Below, one piece after another: positions 36,643-46,994 of a DNA stretch of 64,000 nt. Under the pieces are notes generated by a model. It searched no databases and was not told where the DNA came from. It saw only the letters and a list, made by a program, of their open reading frames with translations. The position numbers and the translations under genes are program-made. Position 1 is the stretch's first letter. Each line of letters starts with the position of its first letter. This DNA is from Alphaproteobacteria bacterium (lineage in GTDB: Bacteria > Pseudomonadota > Alphaproteobacteria > Rhizobiales > Beijerinckiaceae): positions 1 through 64,000 of the forward strand of contig VGDT01000001.1 in assembly GCA_016869595.1 (NCBI GenBank). Reading direction: 5' to 3'.

Positions 36643-37314
36643 TCACTCGCGCGGCGCGGGCTCTGGGAAATCCAAAATCTCGCGCGTGTAAGTCTCGTGC
36701 ACCTCGGAGAGGGGGCGCTGATCGCGCGCATAAACGACAGCCGTGTGCTCGAAGAGATCATGCGGAATCGAGAGAGCGCCGCGCTTTTTTTCGGGCGCAG
36801 CATTGGCTGAGATCTCCCAACCTTCAGGCAAGGGCGACCAGCGCATCTTCATCTCCATGGCGCGACGAAACGGCTGAAGCGGGGCGATGGCTTTCCCGAA
36901 GGGCGTGTCTGTCGTTTCCAACGCACGATTCATTTCACCAGAAAGCCGCCCCGGCACATACCAATTGTCAGCTTCGGAGAGCACATGGTCGCCGCAGGCA
37001 AGCTGCACACGGCGGTATTTCACCGGCTCCTTCTCGTCGACCTCAAGCCGCTGGCGGGTTTCTGCGCTCGGCTGCTTTTCGTCTCCACCGATTCGGCGCG
37101 CGACGATTTTCGGCTCCGCCGACATCTTGTGATCGGCGCACCATTTCTCGAGCGTCGCCGTGGCGCTCCGGCTCGCGAGCAGTGAGGCGTTCAACGTTTG
37201 AATGAGCGCCAGGGCTTCGATGCGTGACACAAAGCCGTCCCGCCAGGGTTCGGCGGCCGCCGGAAGAAAGGCTGGCGTCGTCGCGAGAAGGGCGCCGAGA
37301 AGCCTGTGCCGCAT
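36643..37314 (-). CDS. Hypothetical exported protein, possible chorismate-lyase-like fold
   Basis: A 223-aa protein with a signal peptide ([22 protein letters not shown], cleavage near residue 21). I do not recognise a named family with confidence. The segment [10 protein letters not shown]...[11 protein letters not shown] has the layout of the substrate loop of UbiC/UTRA-like folds (ligand domain with a T-P-x-G turn), so it may bind a small acid in the periplasm. It lies upstream of hslV on the same strand, 118 bases away, but is probably not functionally linked. Confidence 0.65.
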   Translation of the reverse strand: MRHRLLGALLATTPAFLPAAAEPWRDGFVSRIEALALIQTLNASLLASRSATATLEKWCADHKMSAEPKIVARRIGGDEKQPSAETRQRLEVDEKEPVKYRRVQLACGDHVLSEADNWYVPGRLSGEMNRALETTDTPFGKAIAPLQPFRRAMEMKMRWSPLPEGWEISANAAPEKKRGALSIPHDLFEHTAVVYARDQRPLSEVHETYTREILDFPEPAPRE

Positions 37315-37650
37315 GTTTTGAGCCTCCTCGTTTGGCTTTGAATGACGGAAAGCCCTCCGCGGCGTGCGGCATTATGCGCGCATAAACGCCTTCTTAGGCC
37401 CTGTTCGCGAAGCTATAAGCGTCTTCCACCGTCGGCATATTGCCGTGGTTGCGTTCGAGACAGGAATCAGCGCGGACATTTGGACCATTTTCGGTCTTTG
37501 CGGCCAATATGCCGAGGAGAGGAGGCTGTTGGCGCATATCTCGCTTCTGCTTGACGCCTAAACCATTCGAGTGGCGTATCTAAAATGGAATTGCTACAAG
37601 CTGGCCGCTCGCGGCCGAAACCGCCGGTAGAGCCGACAAAAAGGCAGGAA
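37315..37650. other. Intergenic region before hisB
   Basis: 336 bp between the divergent exported-protein gene and hisB. It holds weak open frames (for example 37364-37561, plus) with no recognisable family. An inverted repeat GGCATATTGCCG / CGGCAATATGCC-like pair (GGCATATTG at about 37435 and CAATATGCC at about 37504) is present. aaggcaggaa directly before ATG 37651 is the hisB ribosome site. No his leader peptide with a run of His codons was seen. Confidence 0.45.
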
Positions 37651-38247
37651 ATGCGCAGCGCGACGATCGAGCGCAATACGAAGGAAACGAAGATTTCCGT
37701 GACTGTCGACCTCGACGGGGCCGGCCGCTCGGAAATTTCGACCGGCGTGGGCTTTTTTGATCACATGCTCGACCAGATCGCCCGCCATGCGCCGCTGGAT
37801 CTCACCGTGCGCGCCGAGGGCGATCTTCACATCGACGGCCATCACACGGTCGAGGACGTCGGCATCGCCATCGGCCAGGCGGTGGATCGCGCCCTCGGCG
37901 ATCGCAAGGGCATTTCCCGCTATGGCGATGCGCATGTGCCGCTCGATGAGGCGCTGACCCGCGTCGTCGTGGACGTCTCGGGTCGTCCCTATCTTGTCTA
38001 CGACGTTTCTTTTCCAGCGCAGCGGATCGGCGCCTTTGACACCGAATTGATGCGTGAATTCTTCCAGGCCTTCGCGGTCCACGCCCGCGTCGGGCTGCAC
38101 ATCGAGCGCCTGCGCGGCGTCAATAGCCACCACATCGCCGAGAGCGCCTTCAAGGGCTTCGCGCGGGCTTTCGGCAAGGCGGTCGCGATAGATCCTCGCC
38201 GGACGCAGGGCGAAGCGCCCTCCACCAAGGGAACGCTCACCGCCTGA
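37651..38247 (+). CDS. hisB: Imidazoleglycerol-phosphate dehydratase HisB
   Basis: Manganese enzyme (198 aa) that converts imidazole glycerol phosphate to imidazole acetol phosphate in histidine synthesis. Motifs: [33 protein letters not shown] and [16 protein letters not shown], with the metal-binding HH/E sets. It is the single-domain dehydratase, not the phosphatase fusion. ATG 37651 is preferred; the open frame from 37585 adds atypical residues. Heads the local his operon. Confidence 0.96.
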   Translation: MRSATIERNTKETKISVTVDLDGAGRSEISTGVGFFDHMLDQIARHAPLDLTVRAEGDLHIDGHHTVEDVGIAIGQAVDRALGDRKGISRYGDAHVPLDEALTRVVVDVSGRPYLVYDVSFPAQRIGAFDTELMREFFQAFAVHARVGLHIERLRGVNSHHIAESAFKGFARAFGKAVAIDPRRTQGEAPSTKGTLTA

Positions 38248-38279
38248 AAAGAGGCGCGTGAGTGAGCGAGGGACGGCCG

Positions 38280-38702
38280 ATGGCCATATTCACTGTTCAT
38301 TTTCCGCCGACCGCGTTGGGTCAGCCTGCATCGCCGGAGAAGATCGTCTTCCTGCGCGACGGCTTTTCCTGGCCGGCTTTCATTTTCGGTCCGTTCTGGC
38401 TTGCCTGGCGGCGCGCTTGGCTTGTCACCGTCCTTTGGACGCTGCTTCTCGCCGCTTTGGCGCTCATCGCCTGGAAACTGCGGGTGTCGCGCGAGGCCAT
38501 GTCATGGCTGACGCTCGCGCTCGCCGTCTGGCTCGGCTTCGAGGGGGAGCGGCTGGTTGGGTGGAATTTGGCGCGCCGTGGCTATGTCGAGCGTGATCTC
38601 GTCATCGGCGAGGACCTCGACGAGGCCGAGGCTGCTTTCTTCTATCGCCATCGCCCTGGGCAGATCGCGAATGAAGACGCCTTTCGAGGGCCCGCTCCTT
38701 GA
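38280..38702 (+). CDS. DUF2628 domain membrane protein
   Basis: A 140-aa protein with two transmembrane segments ([35 protein letters not shown] and an adjoining [14 protein letters not shown]). DUF2628 proteins sit between hisB and hisH in many alphaproteobacteria; their role is unknown. Its stop forms a TTGA overlap with the hisH start. Confidence 0.88.
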   Translation: MAIFTVHFPPTALGQPASPEKIVFLRDGFSWPAFIFGPFWLAWRRAWLVTVLWTLLLAALALIAWKLRVSREAMSWLTLALAVWLGFEGERLVGWNLARRGYVERDLVIGEDLDEAEAAFFYRHRPGQIANEDAFRGPAP

Positions 38703-39349
38703 CGACGGCGATCATCGACTATGGGTCGGGCAATCTGCATTCCGCGTTGAAAGCCTTTGAGCGCGCCGCCCGCGAGTCGCAGGCGCAGGACGATATTCGC
38801 GTCACCAGCGATCCCGACGTCGTGCGCGCCGCCGAGCGCGTCGTTCTGCCGGGGGTCGGCGCTTTCGCCGATTGCCGTCGCGGCTTGATGGCGATCGAGG
38901 GGCTTTACGCCGCGCTGCAAGAGGCTGTCATCGCTCGCGGCCGGCCGTTCTTGGGAATTTGCGTCGGGATGCAGCTCATGGGCGCGCGCGGCCTCGAACA
39001 TGGCGAGACGCCGGGGCTCGGCTGGATTCCGGGAGACGTCGCGGCGATCGAGCCCGCCGATCCTTCGTTGAAAATCCCGCATATGGGCTGGAACACCCTG
39101 ACTCTCAGCCGCAAGCATCAGCTTTTTGCCGGCGTGCCGACGGGAGAGCGCGGTTTGCACGCCTATTTCGTGCACTCGTTTCAGCTGTCCCCGTCTGCCC
39201 CCGAGCATATCCTGGCGACGACCGACTATGGCGCGCCGCTCACCGCGGCCGTCGCGCGCGACAATCTGGTCGGCGTGCAGTTTCATCCCGAAAAAAGCCA
39301 GAGGCTGGGCCTAGCGTTGATCGGCAATTTCCTCAGGTGGCGACCGTGA
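38699..39349 (+). CDS. hisH: Imidazole glycerol phosphate synthase glutaminase subunit HisH
   Basis: Class I glutamine amidotransferase (216 aa) that supplies ammonia to HisF. The nucleophile Cys is in [11 protein letters not shown] and the His/Glu pair in VQFHPEKSQ; the N-terminus is [13 protein letters not shown]. It starts at TTG 38699, overlapping the previous stop, an unusual start fixed by the family N-terminus. Overlaps hisA by 4 bases (GTGA). Confidence 0.95.
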   Translation: MTTAIIDYGSGNLHSALKAFERAARESQAQDDIRVTSDPDVVRAAERVVLPGVGAFADCRRGLMAIEGLYAALQEAVIARGRPFLGICVGMQLMGARGLEHGETPGLGWIPGDVAAIEPADPSLKIPHMGWNTLTLSRKHQLFAGVPTGERGLHAYFVHSFQLSPSAPEHILATTDYGAPLTAAVARDNLVGVQFHPEKSQRLGLALIGNFLRWRP

Positions 39350-40095
39350 TTTTGTTTCCCGCAATCGATTTGAAGGAAGGCCAGTGCGTGCGCCTCGCAC
39401 AGGGCGACATGGATCGCGCGACTGTGTTTAACGATGACCCTGCCGAGCAGGCGCGCGCCTTCGAGCGGGTCGGATTCGAATATCTGCATGTCGTCGATCT
39501 CGACGGCGCTTTCGCTGGAGCGCCGCGTAACGCCAAGGCTGTCGAAGCCATTCTCGCGACGTTGACGATTCCCGTGCAGCTTGGCGGCGGCATCCGTGGC
39601 ATGCGCACGCTGTCGCGCTGGCTGGACAAGGGCGTCGCGCGCGTCATCATCGGCACGGCGGCTGTGAAGGACCCATCGTTCGTCCGCGAGGCGGCGCGCC
39701 TCTATCCTGGGCGCGTTGCCGTCGGGGTCGACGCCAAGGACGGCTTTGTCGCGGTCGACGGCTGGGCGCGCGCCACCCGCATGTCGGCGCTCGATCTCGG
39801 CAAGAGCTTCGAAGACGCAGGCGTGAGCGCCATCATCTACACCGACATCTCGCGCGACGGCGTTTTGACTGGCCTGAACATCGAGGCGACATTGGCGCTC
39901 GCCGACGCCTTGACGATTCCCGTCGTCGCCTCCGGTGGTTTGGCGTCGCTTGCCGACGTGGAGCGGCTGCTGCAGCCCGATTGCCGCAAGCTCGCCGGCG
40001 CCATCACCGGGCGTGCGCTCTACGACGGCAGGCTTGATCCGGCGCAGGCGCTGGCGATGATACGCCGCGCGCGCGCGGCGACGGAGGATGCGTAA
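39346..40095 (+). CDS. hisA: Phosphoribosylformimino-AICAR phosphate isomerase HisA
   Basis: TIM-barrel isomerase (249 aa) of histidine synthesis. Start GTG 39346 overlaps the hisH stop. N-terminal [16 protein letters not shown] has the catalytic Asp; the second half has [14 protein letters not shown] with the other catalytic Asp and [16 protein letters not shown]. The gene shares one base with hisF (TAATG). Confidence 0.95.
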   Translation: MILFPAIDLKEGQCVRLAQGDMDRATVFNDDPAEQARAFERVGFEYLHVVDLDGAFAGAPRNAKAVEAILATLTIPVQLGGGIRGMRTLSRWLDKGVARVIIGTAAVKDPSFVREAARLYPGRVAVGVDAKDGFVAVDGWARATRMSALDLGKSFEDAGVSAIIYTDISRDGVLTGLNIEATLALADALTIPVVASGGLASLADVERLLQPDCRKLAGAITGRALYDGRLDPAQALAMIRRARAATEDA

Positions 40096-40868
40096 TGCTC
40101 AAGGCGCGCGTCATTCCCTGCTTGGATGTGAAAGAAGGCCGCGTCGTCAAAGGCGTCAATTTCGTCGATCTGCGCGACGCCGGCGATCCGGTCGAATGCG
40201 CCATCGCCTATGACGCCGCCGGCGCCGACGAGCTTTGCTTTCTCGACATTACCGCGAGCCATGAGAATCGCGGCATTCTGCTCGACGTCGTGCAACGCAC
40301 GGCGGAAGCCTGTTTCATGCCGCTGACCGTCGGCGGCGGCGTGCGCACGCTGGACGACATTCGCAATCTCCTGCTCGCTGGCGCCGACAAGGTCTCGATC
40401 AATTCGGCGGCCGTCGCCAATCGCGGCTTCGTTCGAGAGGCGTCGAAAAAATTCGGCGCGCAATGCATCGTCGTCGCGATCGACGCCAAGCGCGCGGGCG
40501 ACCGATGGGAAATCTTCACCCATGGCGGGCGCCGGCCGACCGGGATCGACGCCATAGATTACGCTCGCGAAGTCGTCGACCTTGGCGCCGGCGAAATCCT
40601 GCTGACTTCGATGGATCGCGACGGCACCAAGAGCGGCTTCGATATCGCGTTGACGCGGGCCGTCGCCGACGCCGTGCATGTGCCGGTCATCGCCTCGGGC
40701 GGCGTCGGAACGCTCGATCATCTCGTCGCGGGCGTGAAGGAAGGCCATGCGAGCGCGGTGCTCGCCGCTTCGATCTTCCATTTTGGCGAATATTCGATCC
40801 CCCAGGCGAAGCTTCACATGGCGGCGGCGGGGCTCCCGATGCGCCTCGACGGCCTGGAGGCGGCATGA
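40095..40868 (+). CDS. hisF: Imidazole glycerol phosphate synthase cyclase subunit HisF
   Basis: TIM-barrel cyclase (257 aa) that makes imidazole glycerol phosphate and AICAR with His[20 protein letters not shown] carries one catalytic Asp, [15 protein letters not shown] the other. Full length. The reading frame ends at 40868, and the palindromic repeat that separates it from hisE begins 35 bases later. Confidence 0.96.
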   Translation: MLKARVIPCLDVKEGRVVKGVNFVDLRDAGDPVECAIAYDAAGADELCFLDITASHENRGILLDVVQRTAEACFMPLTVGGGVRTLDDIRNLLLAGADKVSINSAAVANRGFVREASKKFGAQCIVVAIDAKRAGDRWEIFTHGGRRPTGIDAIDYAREVVDLGAGEILLTSMDRDGTKSGFDIALTRAVADAVHVPVIASGGVGTLDHLVAGVKEGHASAVLAASIFHFGEYSIPQAKLHMAAAGLPMRLDGLEAA

Positions 40869-40902
40869 TGATGGAAAAACGCCATCGTGGCGTGGAGGCG
40901 GC

Positions 40903-41040
40903 GGCCCCCTCCCTGTCCCTCCCCCGCTTCGCTTCGCTCGCGGGAGAGGGGACGCTAATGACCAACGCTCGCGCGATGCGGATGAACCGCGGTGTCTGCT
41001 CCCTCTCCCGCGAAGCGGGGGAGGGGTGGGGAGGGGGGCC
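40903..41040. repeat. BIME/REP-like palindromic repeat pair between hisF and hisE
   Basis: Two GC-rich arms in inverted orientation around a 48-base centre. The left arm (40903-40950) ends CCCCCGCTTCGCTTCGCTCGCGGGAGAGGG, and the right (40999-41040) reads CCCTCTCCCGCGAAGCGGGGGAGG onward; the left arm carries a 7-base expansion. The same units occur at 44038 and, diverged, at 57738 and 59861. The right arm ends in a purine run (GGGGAGGGGGG) 3 bases before the hisE GTG and probably serves as its ribosome site. Confidence 0.85.
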
Positions 41041-41043
41041 GTC

Positions 41044-41367
41044 GTGACCTTTACCTTGGATGACCTCGCGGCGCTGATCAAATCGCGGCGCGATGACAGC
41101 GCGTCGACCTCCTATACGAAGACCCTGCTCGATGCAGGAATGCCGAAGATCGCCAAAAAATTCGGCGAAGAGGCGGTCGAAACGGTGATTGCGGCCATGG
41201 CGGACGACCGAACCGCGCTCGTCAACGAAGCCGCCGATACGCTCTATCATCTTCTCGTCATGCTCGAAGCGAGAGATGTCTCGCTCGATGAGGTGTTGCA
41301 CGAACTGGAGCGGCGCACGAAGCAGTCAGGCCTTGCGGAGAAGGCCGCTCGAGGAGCGAAGGAATGA
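41044..41367 (+). CDS. hisE: Phosphoribosyl-ATP pyrophosphatase HisE
   Basis: A 107-aa all-alpha pyrophosphohydrolase for the second step of histidine synthesis. [14 protein letters not shown], the acidic [14 protein letters not shown] and [18 protein letters not shown] metal-binding motifs are present. The start is GTG 41044, set by the family N-terminus; the frame is open upstream only through the repeat. Its SD-like sequence comes from the repeat arm. The stop overlaps coaA (ATGA). Confidence 0.94.
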   Translation: MTFTLDDLAALIKSRRDDSASTSYTKTLLDAGMPKIAKKFGEEAVETVIAAMADDRTALVNEAADTLYHLLVMLEARDVSLDEVLHELERRTKQSGLAEKAARGAKE

Positions 41368-42326
41368 CGGTGACGGAGCTCGTCCCCAACAACGAAGCTC
41401 TTTCTCCTTACCGGCACTTTACGCGCGCCGAATGGGCGGCGTTACGCGCGGATACCCCGCTGACGCTGACGCTCGACGATCTTGCCCGGCTGAAATCGCT
41501 CAACGATCCAATCTCGCTCGAAGAAGTCATCGAAATCTATCTGCCGCTGTCGCGACTGCTCGCGCTTTATGTTGCGGCGACGCAGGGCCTCTTCAAAGCG
41601 ACGCAGCGCTTTCTTGGCGCCGAAGACGGCAAGGTTCCTTATATCATCGGGGTTGCGGGCTCGGTCGCCGTTGGAAAATCCACGACGGCGCGCGTGTTGC
41701 GGGCGCTGCTGTCGCGCTGGCCCAACACCCCGAAGGTGGAGCTCATCACCACTGACGGATTTCTCTTGCCCAACAGAATCCTTGAGGCCGAAAGGCTCAT
41801 GGACAAGAAGGGCTTCCCCGAAAGCTACGACAACAAGTCGCTGCTGCGATTTCTGTCCGACGTAAAGGCGGGCCGGCGCAACGTTTGCGCGCCGGTCTAT
41901 TCGCATTTGACCTATGACGTCGTCGAGGGCGAAGCGACCTGCATCGATCGTCCCGACATTCTCATCGTCGAAGGCGTCAATGTTCTACTTGCGCCGCGTC
42001 TGCGCGGCGGCCGCGAGATTCCCTTCGTCTCCGACTTCTTCGATTTCTCGGTCTATCTCGACGCCCCCGAGGACGTGCTGGAGCGATGGTATGTGGAGCG
42101 CTTTCGCCGGCTCCAGCAGACGGCGTTCCGCGATCCGAAATCCTACTTTCGCGTCTATGCCGACCTCGACGCAGAGGAAACGACGCGCGTCGCAATAGAC
42201 ATATGGACGCGCATCAATCTCGAGAATTTGCGCCAGAACATCGCTCCAACCCGCCCGCGCGCGAGTTTGATCCTCACCAAGGACGCCGATCACAGGATCG
42301 AGGAAGTGGCGCTACGAAAGCTATGA
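41364..42326 (+). CDS. coaA: Type I pantothenate kinase
   Basis: First enzyme of coenzyme A synthesis (320 aa). Walker [18 protein letters not shown] (about residue 96) and [23 protein letters not shown] typical of type I bacterial pantothenate kinase. Coupled to hisE by an ATGA overlap, a common order in Hyphomicrobiales. Full length. Confidence 0.96.
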   Translation: MTVTELVPNNEALSPYRHFTRAEWAALRADTPLTLTLDDLARLKSLNDPISLEEVIEIYLPLSRLLALYVAATQGLFKATQRFLGAEDGKVPYIIGVAGSVAVGKSTTARVLRALLSRWPNTPKVELITTDGFLLPNRILEAERLMDKKGFPESYDNKSLLRFLSDVKAGRRNVCAPVYSHLTYDVVEGEATCIDRPDILIVEGVNVLLAPRLRGGREIPFVSDFFDFSVYLDAPEDVLERWYVERFRRLQQTAFRDPKSYFRVYADLDAEETTRVAIDIWTRINLENLRQNIAPTRPRASLILTKDADHRIEEVALRKL

Positions 42327-42382
42327 GCTTGGCTGCAGCGGCGGACTAGTCCCGCATAAGGCGCGGGCTATAAGGTGGACGC

Positions 42383-43993
42383 ATGCTCGCGGGTCTGCAA
42401 ATCCTCGTCTTTCTTCTGGCGGCGGTGGCGTTCGTCGCCTTCATCGCATTGCGCTCCGGCGTCGCCTTGCCAGTCCTTCTCGTCGCGTCGGGGGTCTTGA
42501 TCGCCGTTACGCCCGGCGTGCCCGCCTTTGCGCTCGAGCCGCAATTCGTGTTGCTCCTCGTGCTGCCGCCGGTGATCTATATTTCCGGCGTCAACATGAG
42601 CTGGCGGGAGTTTAAGTTCAATCTGCGGCCGATACTTCTGCTCGCCGTCGGCTGTGTCGTCTTCACCACGGTTTCCGTTTCGGTCGCGATGAATTGGCTG
42701 CTTGGCTGGCCTCTGGCGGCAGGTTTCGTGCTCGGCGCGATCGTGTCGCCGCCCGACGCCGTCGCCCCGCTCGCCATTGCGCGACGCATGCAGTTGCCGC
42801 GGCGCATCCTTTTGATCTTGGAAGGGGAGGGTCTCGCCAACGACGCCACGGCGCTTGTTCTCTATCGTTTCGCTGTGGCGGCGGTCAGCGTCGGCTCCTT
42901 TTCTTTGGCGCAAGCAGGCGGCACATTCGTCGCAATTATCATCGGCGAGATCGTGTGGGGCCTTGTCGTTGGGTGGACGATCCTGCGGCTGCGACGCTTC
43001 ATGCGCGATCCGCGGATCGAGATCACGCTGTCGCTGATCACGCCTTACCTTGCCTATTGGCCGCCCGAACATCTCGGCGGGTCGGGAGTCATCGCGACAA
43101 TTGCGACCGGCCTCTACATCAGCTGGAACGGGCCTAGGCTGATCAGCGCCGCGACGCGTTTGCAAGGCGTGTTCTTCTGGGATTTCTTCCTCTTTCTGAT
43201 CGAAGGCCTCGTTTTTCTCTTCACCGGACTGCAGGCGCAAACGCTCATAGAGCGAATCCGGGATCATTCGCTTTATGAGCTGGCGATGTCCGCTGCGATC
43301 GTTTCGCTCGTGGTGATCGTGGCGCGATTTGTGTGGACCTTTCCAATCATCTATCTGCCGCGCTGGCTCATTCCGCCGCTTGCGCGGCGCGATCCTTCGC
43401 CGCCCTGGCAATGGGCTTTCATCCTCTCCTTCACCGGCGTGCGCGGAATCGTTTCGCTCGCCGCGGCGCTGGCGATTCCACTCGCAACGGCGCGAGGCGA
43501 GCCGTTTCCCTATCGCGACGCGATCTTTTTTCTCACCTTCTGCGTGGTGATGGCAACGCTCGTCTTCCAGGGCTCTCTGCTTCCCTGGATCATTCGCAAG
43601 CTCGGTCTCGCCAGAGCCGGCACGGAGGAGCGTCTTCTCGACCGCTCCGAGGAGCTGCACGCCCGTCACGCCGCGATCGAGGCGTCCAGCGCGAAGCTCG
43701 CGAGTCTCGGTGCGGAGATTGACGTTCCGGACGAGGCGATGCTGGCGCTTCGCGGGCAACAGGACTATTTTTCGTCGCGCGTCCGCATGAAGTGCGACAT
43801 CAAAGCAGAGCGCCGTGAGCTCGTAGAGCTTCACGATGAAATCGAATTGCAGCTCATCACTGAGGAGCGCGTTCTGATCAACGACATGCTGCGGGAAGGC
43901 AAACTCAAGGACGAAGCGCGCCGCCGCATCGAGCGCGAACTCGATTTGCGCGAGGCCGACGTGCTGAACCGCCGCGCTGAACGGCTGTGGTAG
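42383..43993 (+). CDS. CPA1-family Na+/H+ antiporter
   Basis: A 536-aa inner-membrane protein with about 12 hydrophobic segments over residues 5-410. The ion site SPPDAVAPLAI, GEGLANDATALVLY and the conserved FTGVRGIVSLAAALAIP identify the CPA1 (NhaP/YjcE-like) antiporters. A charged, helical cytoplasmic tail of about 110 residues follows. Ion preference (Na+ or K+) cannot be told by eye. Short 56-base gap after coaA; converges on clpB. Confidence 0.92.
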   Translation: MLAGLQILVFLLAAVAFVAFIALRSGVALPVLLVASGVLIAVTPGVPAFALEPQFVLLLVLPPVIYISGVNMSWREFKFNLRPILLLAVGCVVFTTVSVSVAMNWLLGWPLAAGFVLGAIVSPPDAVAPLAIARRMQLPRRILLILEGEGLANDATALVLYRFAVAAVSVGSFSLAQAGGTFVAIIIGEIVWGLVVGWTILRLRRFMRDPRIEITLSLITPYLAYWPPEHLGGSGVIATIATGLYISWNGPRLISAATRLQGVFFWDFFLFLIEGLVFLFTGLQAQTLIERIRDHSLYELAMSAAIVSLVVIVARFVWTFPIIYLPRWLIPPLARRDPSPPWQWAFILSFTGVRGIVSLAAALAIPLATARGEPFPYRDAIFFLTFCVVMATLVFQGSLLPWIIRKLGLARAGTEERLLDRSEELHARHAAIEASSAKLASLGAEIDVPDEAMLALRGQQDYFSSRVRMKCDIKAERRELVELHDEIELQLITEERVLINDMLREGKLKDEARRRIERELDLREADVLNRRAERLW

Positions 43994-44037
43994 GCGGCGC
44001 GCTGCGTCAAGAAAGCGGCGCTCGGGAATTGTGAAGA

Positions 44038-44165
44038 GCCCCCTCCCTGTCCCTCCCCCGCTTCGCGGGAGAGGGAACCCAAGCGATCGGCGCTTGCGCG
44101 GTTCCAATCGGTCGCGGAATCTTGCTCCCTCTCCGGCGAAGCGGGGGAGGGTTGGGGTGGGGGTC
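44038..44165. repeat. BIME/REP-like palindromic repeat pair between antiporter and clpB 3' ends
   Basis: Left arm 44038-44075 (CCCCCGCTTCGCGGGAGAGGG core) and inverted right arm 44124-44165 (CCCTCTCCGGCGAAGCGGGG core) around a 48-base centre. Same repeat family as 40903-41040, but without the expansion in the left arm. The right arm overlaps the clpB stop codon region. It may act as a bidirectional terminator or mRNA stabiliser between converging genes. Confidence 0.85.
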
Positions 44166-46785
44166 AGGCGTTGCCCACCGTGCGCAACAGCGGCGCGGCA
44201 TGCCTATGGGTTGACTTGCCGTCGATGATGAGGCCTGAGGCGTCGGCCGAAACTTCGACCGTCGCGCCGTCGACGATCTCGCCGGCGAGCAGCCGCTCGG
44301 CGAGCGTGTCCTGCAGTTCCTTCTGAATGACGCGCTTTAAGGGCCTCGCGCCGTAGGTCGGGTCGTAGCCCTTCGTCGCGAGCCAATCGCGGGCCTTTGA
44401 GTCGAGATGCACCGTGATCTTGCGATCTTCGAGCAGCTTCTGCAGCCGCTTGATCTGAATGTCGACGATCGCGCCCATATCCTCGCGCTGCAGACGATTG
44501 AACAGGATGATCTCGTCGACGCGGTTCAGGAATTCCGGTCTGAAATGCGCCCGCACCACCTGCATGACTTCATCATGCACGGCGGAGGAATCCTCCCCTT
44601 CCTTCTGCATGACGAGGAATTCGGAGCCGAGATTCGACGTCATGATGATCAGCGTGTTCTTGAAATCCACGGTGCGGCCCTGACCGTCCGTGAGACGTCC
44701 GTCGTCGAGCACCTGCAGAAGCACGTTGAAGACATCGGGATGCGCCTTCTCGATTTCGTCGAAGAGCACGACTTGATACGGCCTGCGGCGGACGGCTTCG
44801 GTCAAAGCGCCGCCTTCCTCATAGCCGACATAGCCGGGCGGCGCGCCGATGAGCCGCGCCACAGAATGCTTCTCCATATATTCCGACATGTCGAGCCGCA
44901 CCATCGCGGTCTCGTCGTCGAAGAGAAACGCCGCGAGCGCCTTCGTCAGCTCGGTCTTGCCGACGCCGGTGGGGCCAAGGAAGATGAAGCTGCCGATCGG
45001 ACGGTTGGGGTCCTGCAGTCCGGCGCGCGCACGGCGCACCGCGGTCGACACGGCGATGACCGCCTCATGCTGCCCGACGACGCGCTTTGCAAGCTCGTCC
45101 TCCATGTGCAGCAGCTTCTCGCGTTCGCCTTCGAGCATCTTGTCGACCGGCACGCCAGTCCAGCGTGAGACGACCTGCGCCACGTCATTGGCGGTGACCT
45201 CTTCGTCGACGAGCGTGTCAGCTTCGCTTTCCGTCTCCGTGAGCTTCTTTTCGAGGTCAGGAATCACGCCATAGGTCAGTTCGCCAGCGCGCTGATATTC
45301 GCCGCGCCGCTGCGCCTGGGCGAGTTCGTTGCGCGCCGTTTCCAGCTGTTCCTTTAGCTTCTGCGCGGCTCCGAGCTTATCCTTCTCGGCCCGCCAGCGC
45401 GTGGTGAGCGCTCCCGATTTTTCTTCGAGGTCGGCAAGTTCGCCTTCGAGCTTAGCGAGACGATCCTTCGACGCCGTATCAGTCTCTTTCTTGAGCGCCT
45501 CCTGCTCGATCTTGAGCTGAATGATGCGTCGGTCGAGTTCGTCGAGCTCTTCCGGTTTCGAGTCAATCTGCATGCGCAGGCGCGAGGAAGCTTCGTCGAT
45601 GAGGTCGATCGCCTTATCCGGCAGGAAGCGGTCGGAAATGTAACGGTTCGACAAAGTCGCGGCGGCGACGATCGCGCTATCGGTGATGCGCACGCCGTGA
45701 TGGAGCTCATATTTCTCCTTCAGGCCACGCAGGATCGAGATCGTATCCTCAACGGTCGGCTCGTCGACGAAGACCGGCTGGAAGCGCCGTGCGAGCGCAG
45801 CGTCCTTTTCGACATGTTTGCGGTATTCATCGAGCGTCGTCGCGCCGACGCAATGCAATTCGCCGCGCGCGAGCGCCGGTTTTAAGAGATTGGAGGCGTC
45901 CATCGCGCCATCCGCCTTGCCGGCGCCGACGAGCGTATGCATCTCGTCGATGAACAGGATGATCTTGCCTTCGGCGGCCATGATCTCGTTGAGCACGGCC
46001 TTCAGCCGCTCCTCGAATTCGCCGCGATATTTCGCGCCGGCGATCAGCGCGCCCATGTCGAGCGCCAGCAGCTTCTTGTCCTCAAGCGATTCCGGCACGT
46101 CGCCATTGACGATGCGCAGCGCTAGCCCCTCGACAATCGCGGTCTTGCCGACGCCGGGCTCGCCAATGAGCACCGGATTGTTTTTGGTGCGCCGCGACAG
46201 CACCTGCACGGTGCGGCGAATTTCCTCGTCGCGGCCGATGACTGGATCGAGCTTGCCCTCGCGCGCCGCTTCGGTGAGATCGCGGGCGTATTTCTTGAGC
46301 GCGTCATAGGCGTTTTCGGCGGAGGCCGAATCCGCCGTGCGGCCCTTGCGCAAATCTTCAATTGCGGCGTTCAGCGTTTGTGGGGTGACGCCGGCGTCCT
46401 GCAAAATGCGCGCGGCCTCGGAGTCCTTCTCCATCGCCAGCGCGAGAAGCAGCCGCTCGACGGTGACGTAAGAATCGCCCGCCTTCTGCGCGATTTTTTC
46501 GGCGTTGTCGAAGAGCCGGGCGGTGGCGGGCGCGAGATAAAGCTGGCCGGCGCCGGAGCCCATCACTTTCGGTAATTTCGCGAGAGCAGCCTCGGTTTTC
46601 GCTAAGGCCTCGCGCGAGCGTCCGCCGGCGCGGTCGATCAACCCCGCGGAGAGGCCCTGATCGTCGTCGAGCAGGACTTTCAGAATATGCTCGGGCGTGA
46701 ACTGCTGGTGGCCTTCGCGCGTCGCCAGCGCTTGCGCCGACTGAACGAATCCGCGCGCGCGTTCAGTGTATTTCTCAAAATTCAT
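44164..46785 (-). CDS. clpB: Disaggregase chaperone ClpB
   Basis: AAA+ disaggregase (873 aa) that works with DnaK to rescue aggregated proteins. N-terminal Clp_N domain, two ATPase domains with Walker [14 protein letters not shown] and [13 protein letters not shown], and the coiled-coil middle domain (about residues 400-530) that is specific to ClpB. The sequence starts [17 protein letters not shown]. An RpoH-type heat-shock promoter would be expected upstream, but I could not identify one confidently. Confidence 0.97.
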   Translation of the reverse strand: MNFEKYTERARGFVQSAQALATREGHQQFTPEHILKVLLDDDQGLSAGLIDRAGGRSREALAKTEAALAKLPKVMGSGAGQLYLAPATARLFDNAEKIAQKAGDSYVTVERLLLALAMEKDSEAARILQDAGVTPQTLNAAIEDLRKGRTADSASAENAYDALKKYARDLTEAAREGKLDPVIGRDEEIRRTVQVLSRRTKNNPVLIGEPGVGKTAIVEGLALRIVNGDVPESLEDKKLLALDMGALIAGAKYRGEFEERLKAVLNEIMAAEGKIILFIDEMHTLVGAGKADGAMDASNLLKPALARGELHCVGATTLDEYRKHVEKDAALARRFQPVFVDEPTVEDTISILRGLKEKYELHHGVRITDSAIVAAATLSNRYISDRFLPDKAIDLIDEASSRLRMQIDSKPEELDELDRRIIQLKIEQEALKKETDTASKDRLAKLEGELADLEEKSGALTTRWRAEKDKLGAAQKLKEQLETARNELAQAQRRGEYQRAGELTYGVIPDLEKKLTETESEADTLVDEEVTANDVAQVVSRWTGVPVDKMLEGEREKLLHMEDELAKRVVGQHEAVIAVSTAVRRARAGLQDPNRPIGSFIFLGPTGVGKTELTKALAAFLFDDETAMVRLDMSEYMEKHSVARLIGAPPGYVGYEEGGALTEAVRRRPYQVVLFDEIEKAHPDVFNVLLQVLDDGRLTDGQGRTVDFKNTLIIMTSNLGSEFLVMQKEGEDSSAVHDEVMQVVRAHFRPEFLNRVDEIILFNRLQREDMGAIVDIQIKRLQKLLEDRKITVHLDSKARDWLATKGYDPTYGARPLKRVIQKELQDTLAERLLAGEIVDGATVEVSADASGLIIDGKSTHRHAAPLLRTVGNA

Positions 46786-46994
46786 TCATAGCCCCTCTGA
46801 CCATGAGGCGGCCCTTCGTTTTTTAAGCGGCCCGCCTCGCGTCCAAATTTTATTGAAGACCCCTTGCGGCGGCCCTCGTCGTCGATATGGGAAGCATGGG
46901 CCATATGAAAAGGCCCGCTCACGTCGCAAGCGTCGCAATTCCTCGCCGCTTCGCTTAGGACGTATTGTCGCTAGCAGTTTTCGCCGGAGTTCGC
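46786..46994. other. Divergent intergenic region clpB / MOSC gene
   Basis: 209 bp that should carry the clpB heat-shock promoter and the promoter of the MOSC gene. No convincing RpoH boxes were seen. Confidence 0.4.

Noticed and set aside
37364-37561. Small plus-strand frame of 65 codons upstream of hisB
   Set aside because: It reads somewhat like a protein, but there is no ribosome site, family match or coupling to hisB.
42368-44107. 579-codon minus-strand open frame opposite the antiporter gene
   Set aside because: Sequence is rich in R/D/E and low in hydrophobic blocks, typical of an antisense frame in GC-rich DNA; the plus-strand frame has clear CPA1 motifs.
46786-46994. Expected RpoH heat-shock promoter of clpB
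   Set aside because: Searched on the minus strand; no pair of CTTG-type and CCCCAT-type boxes with proper spacing could be seen.
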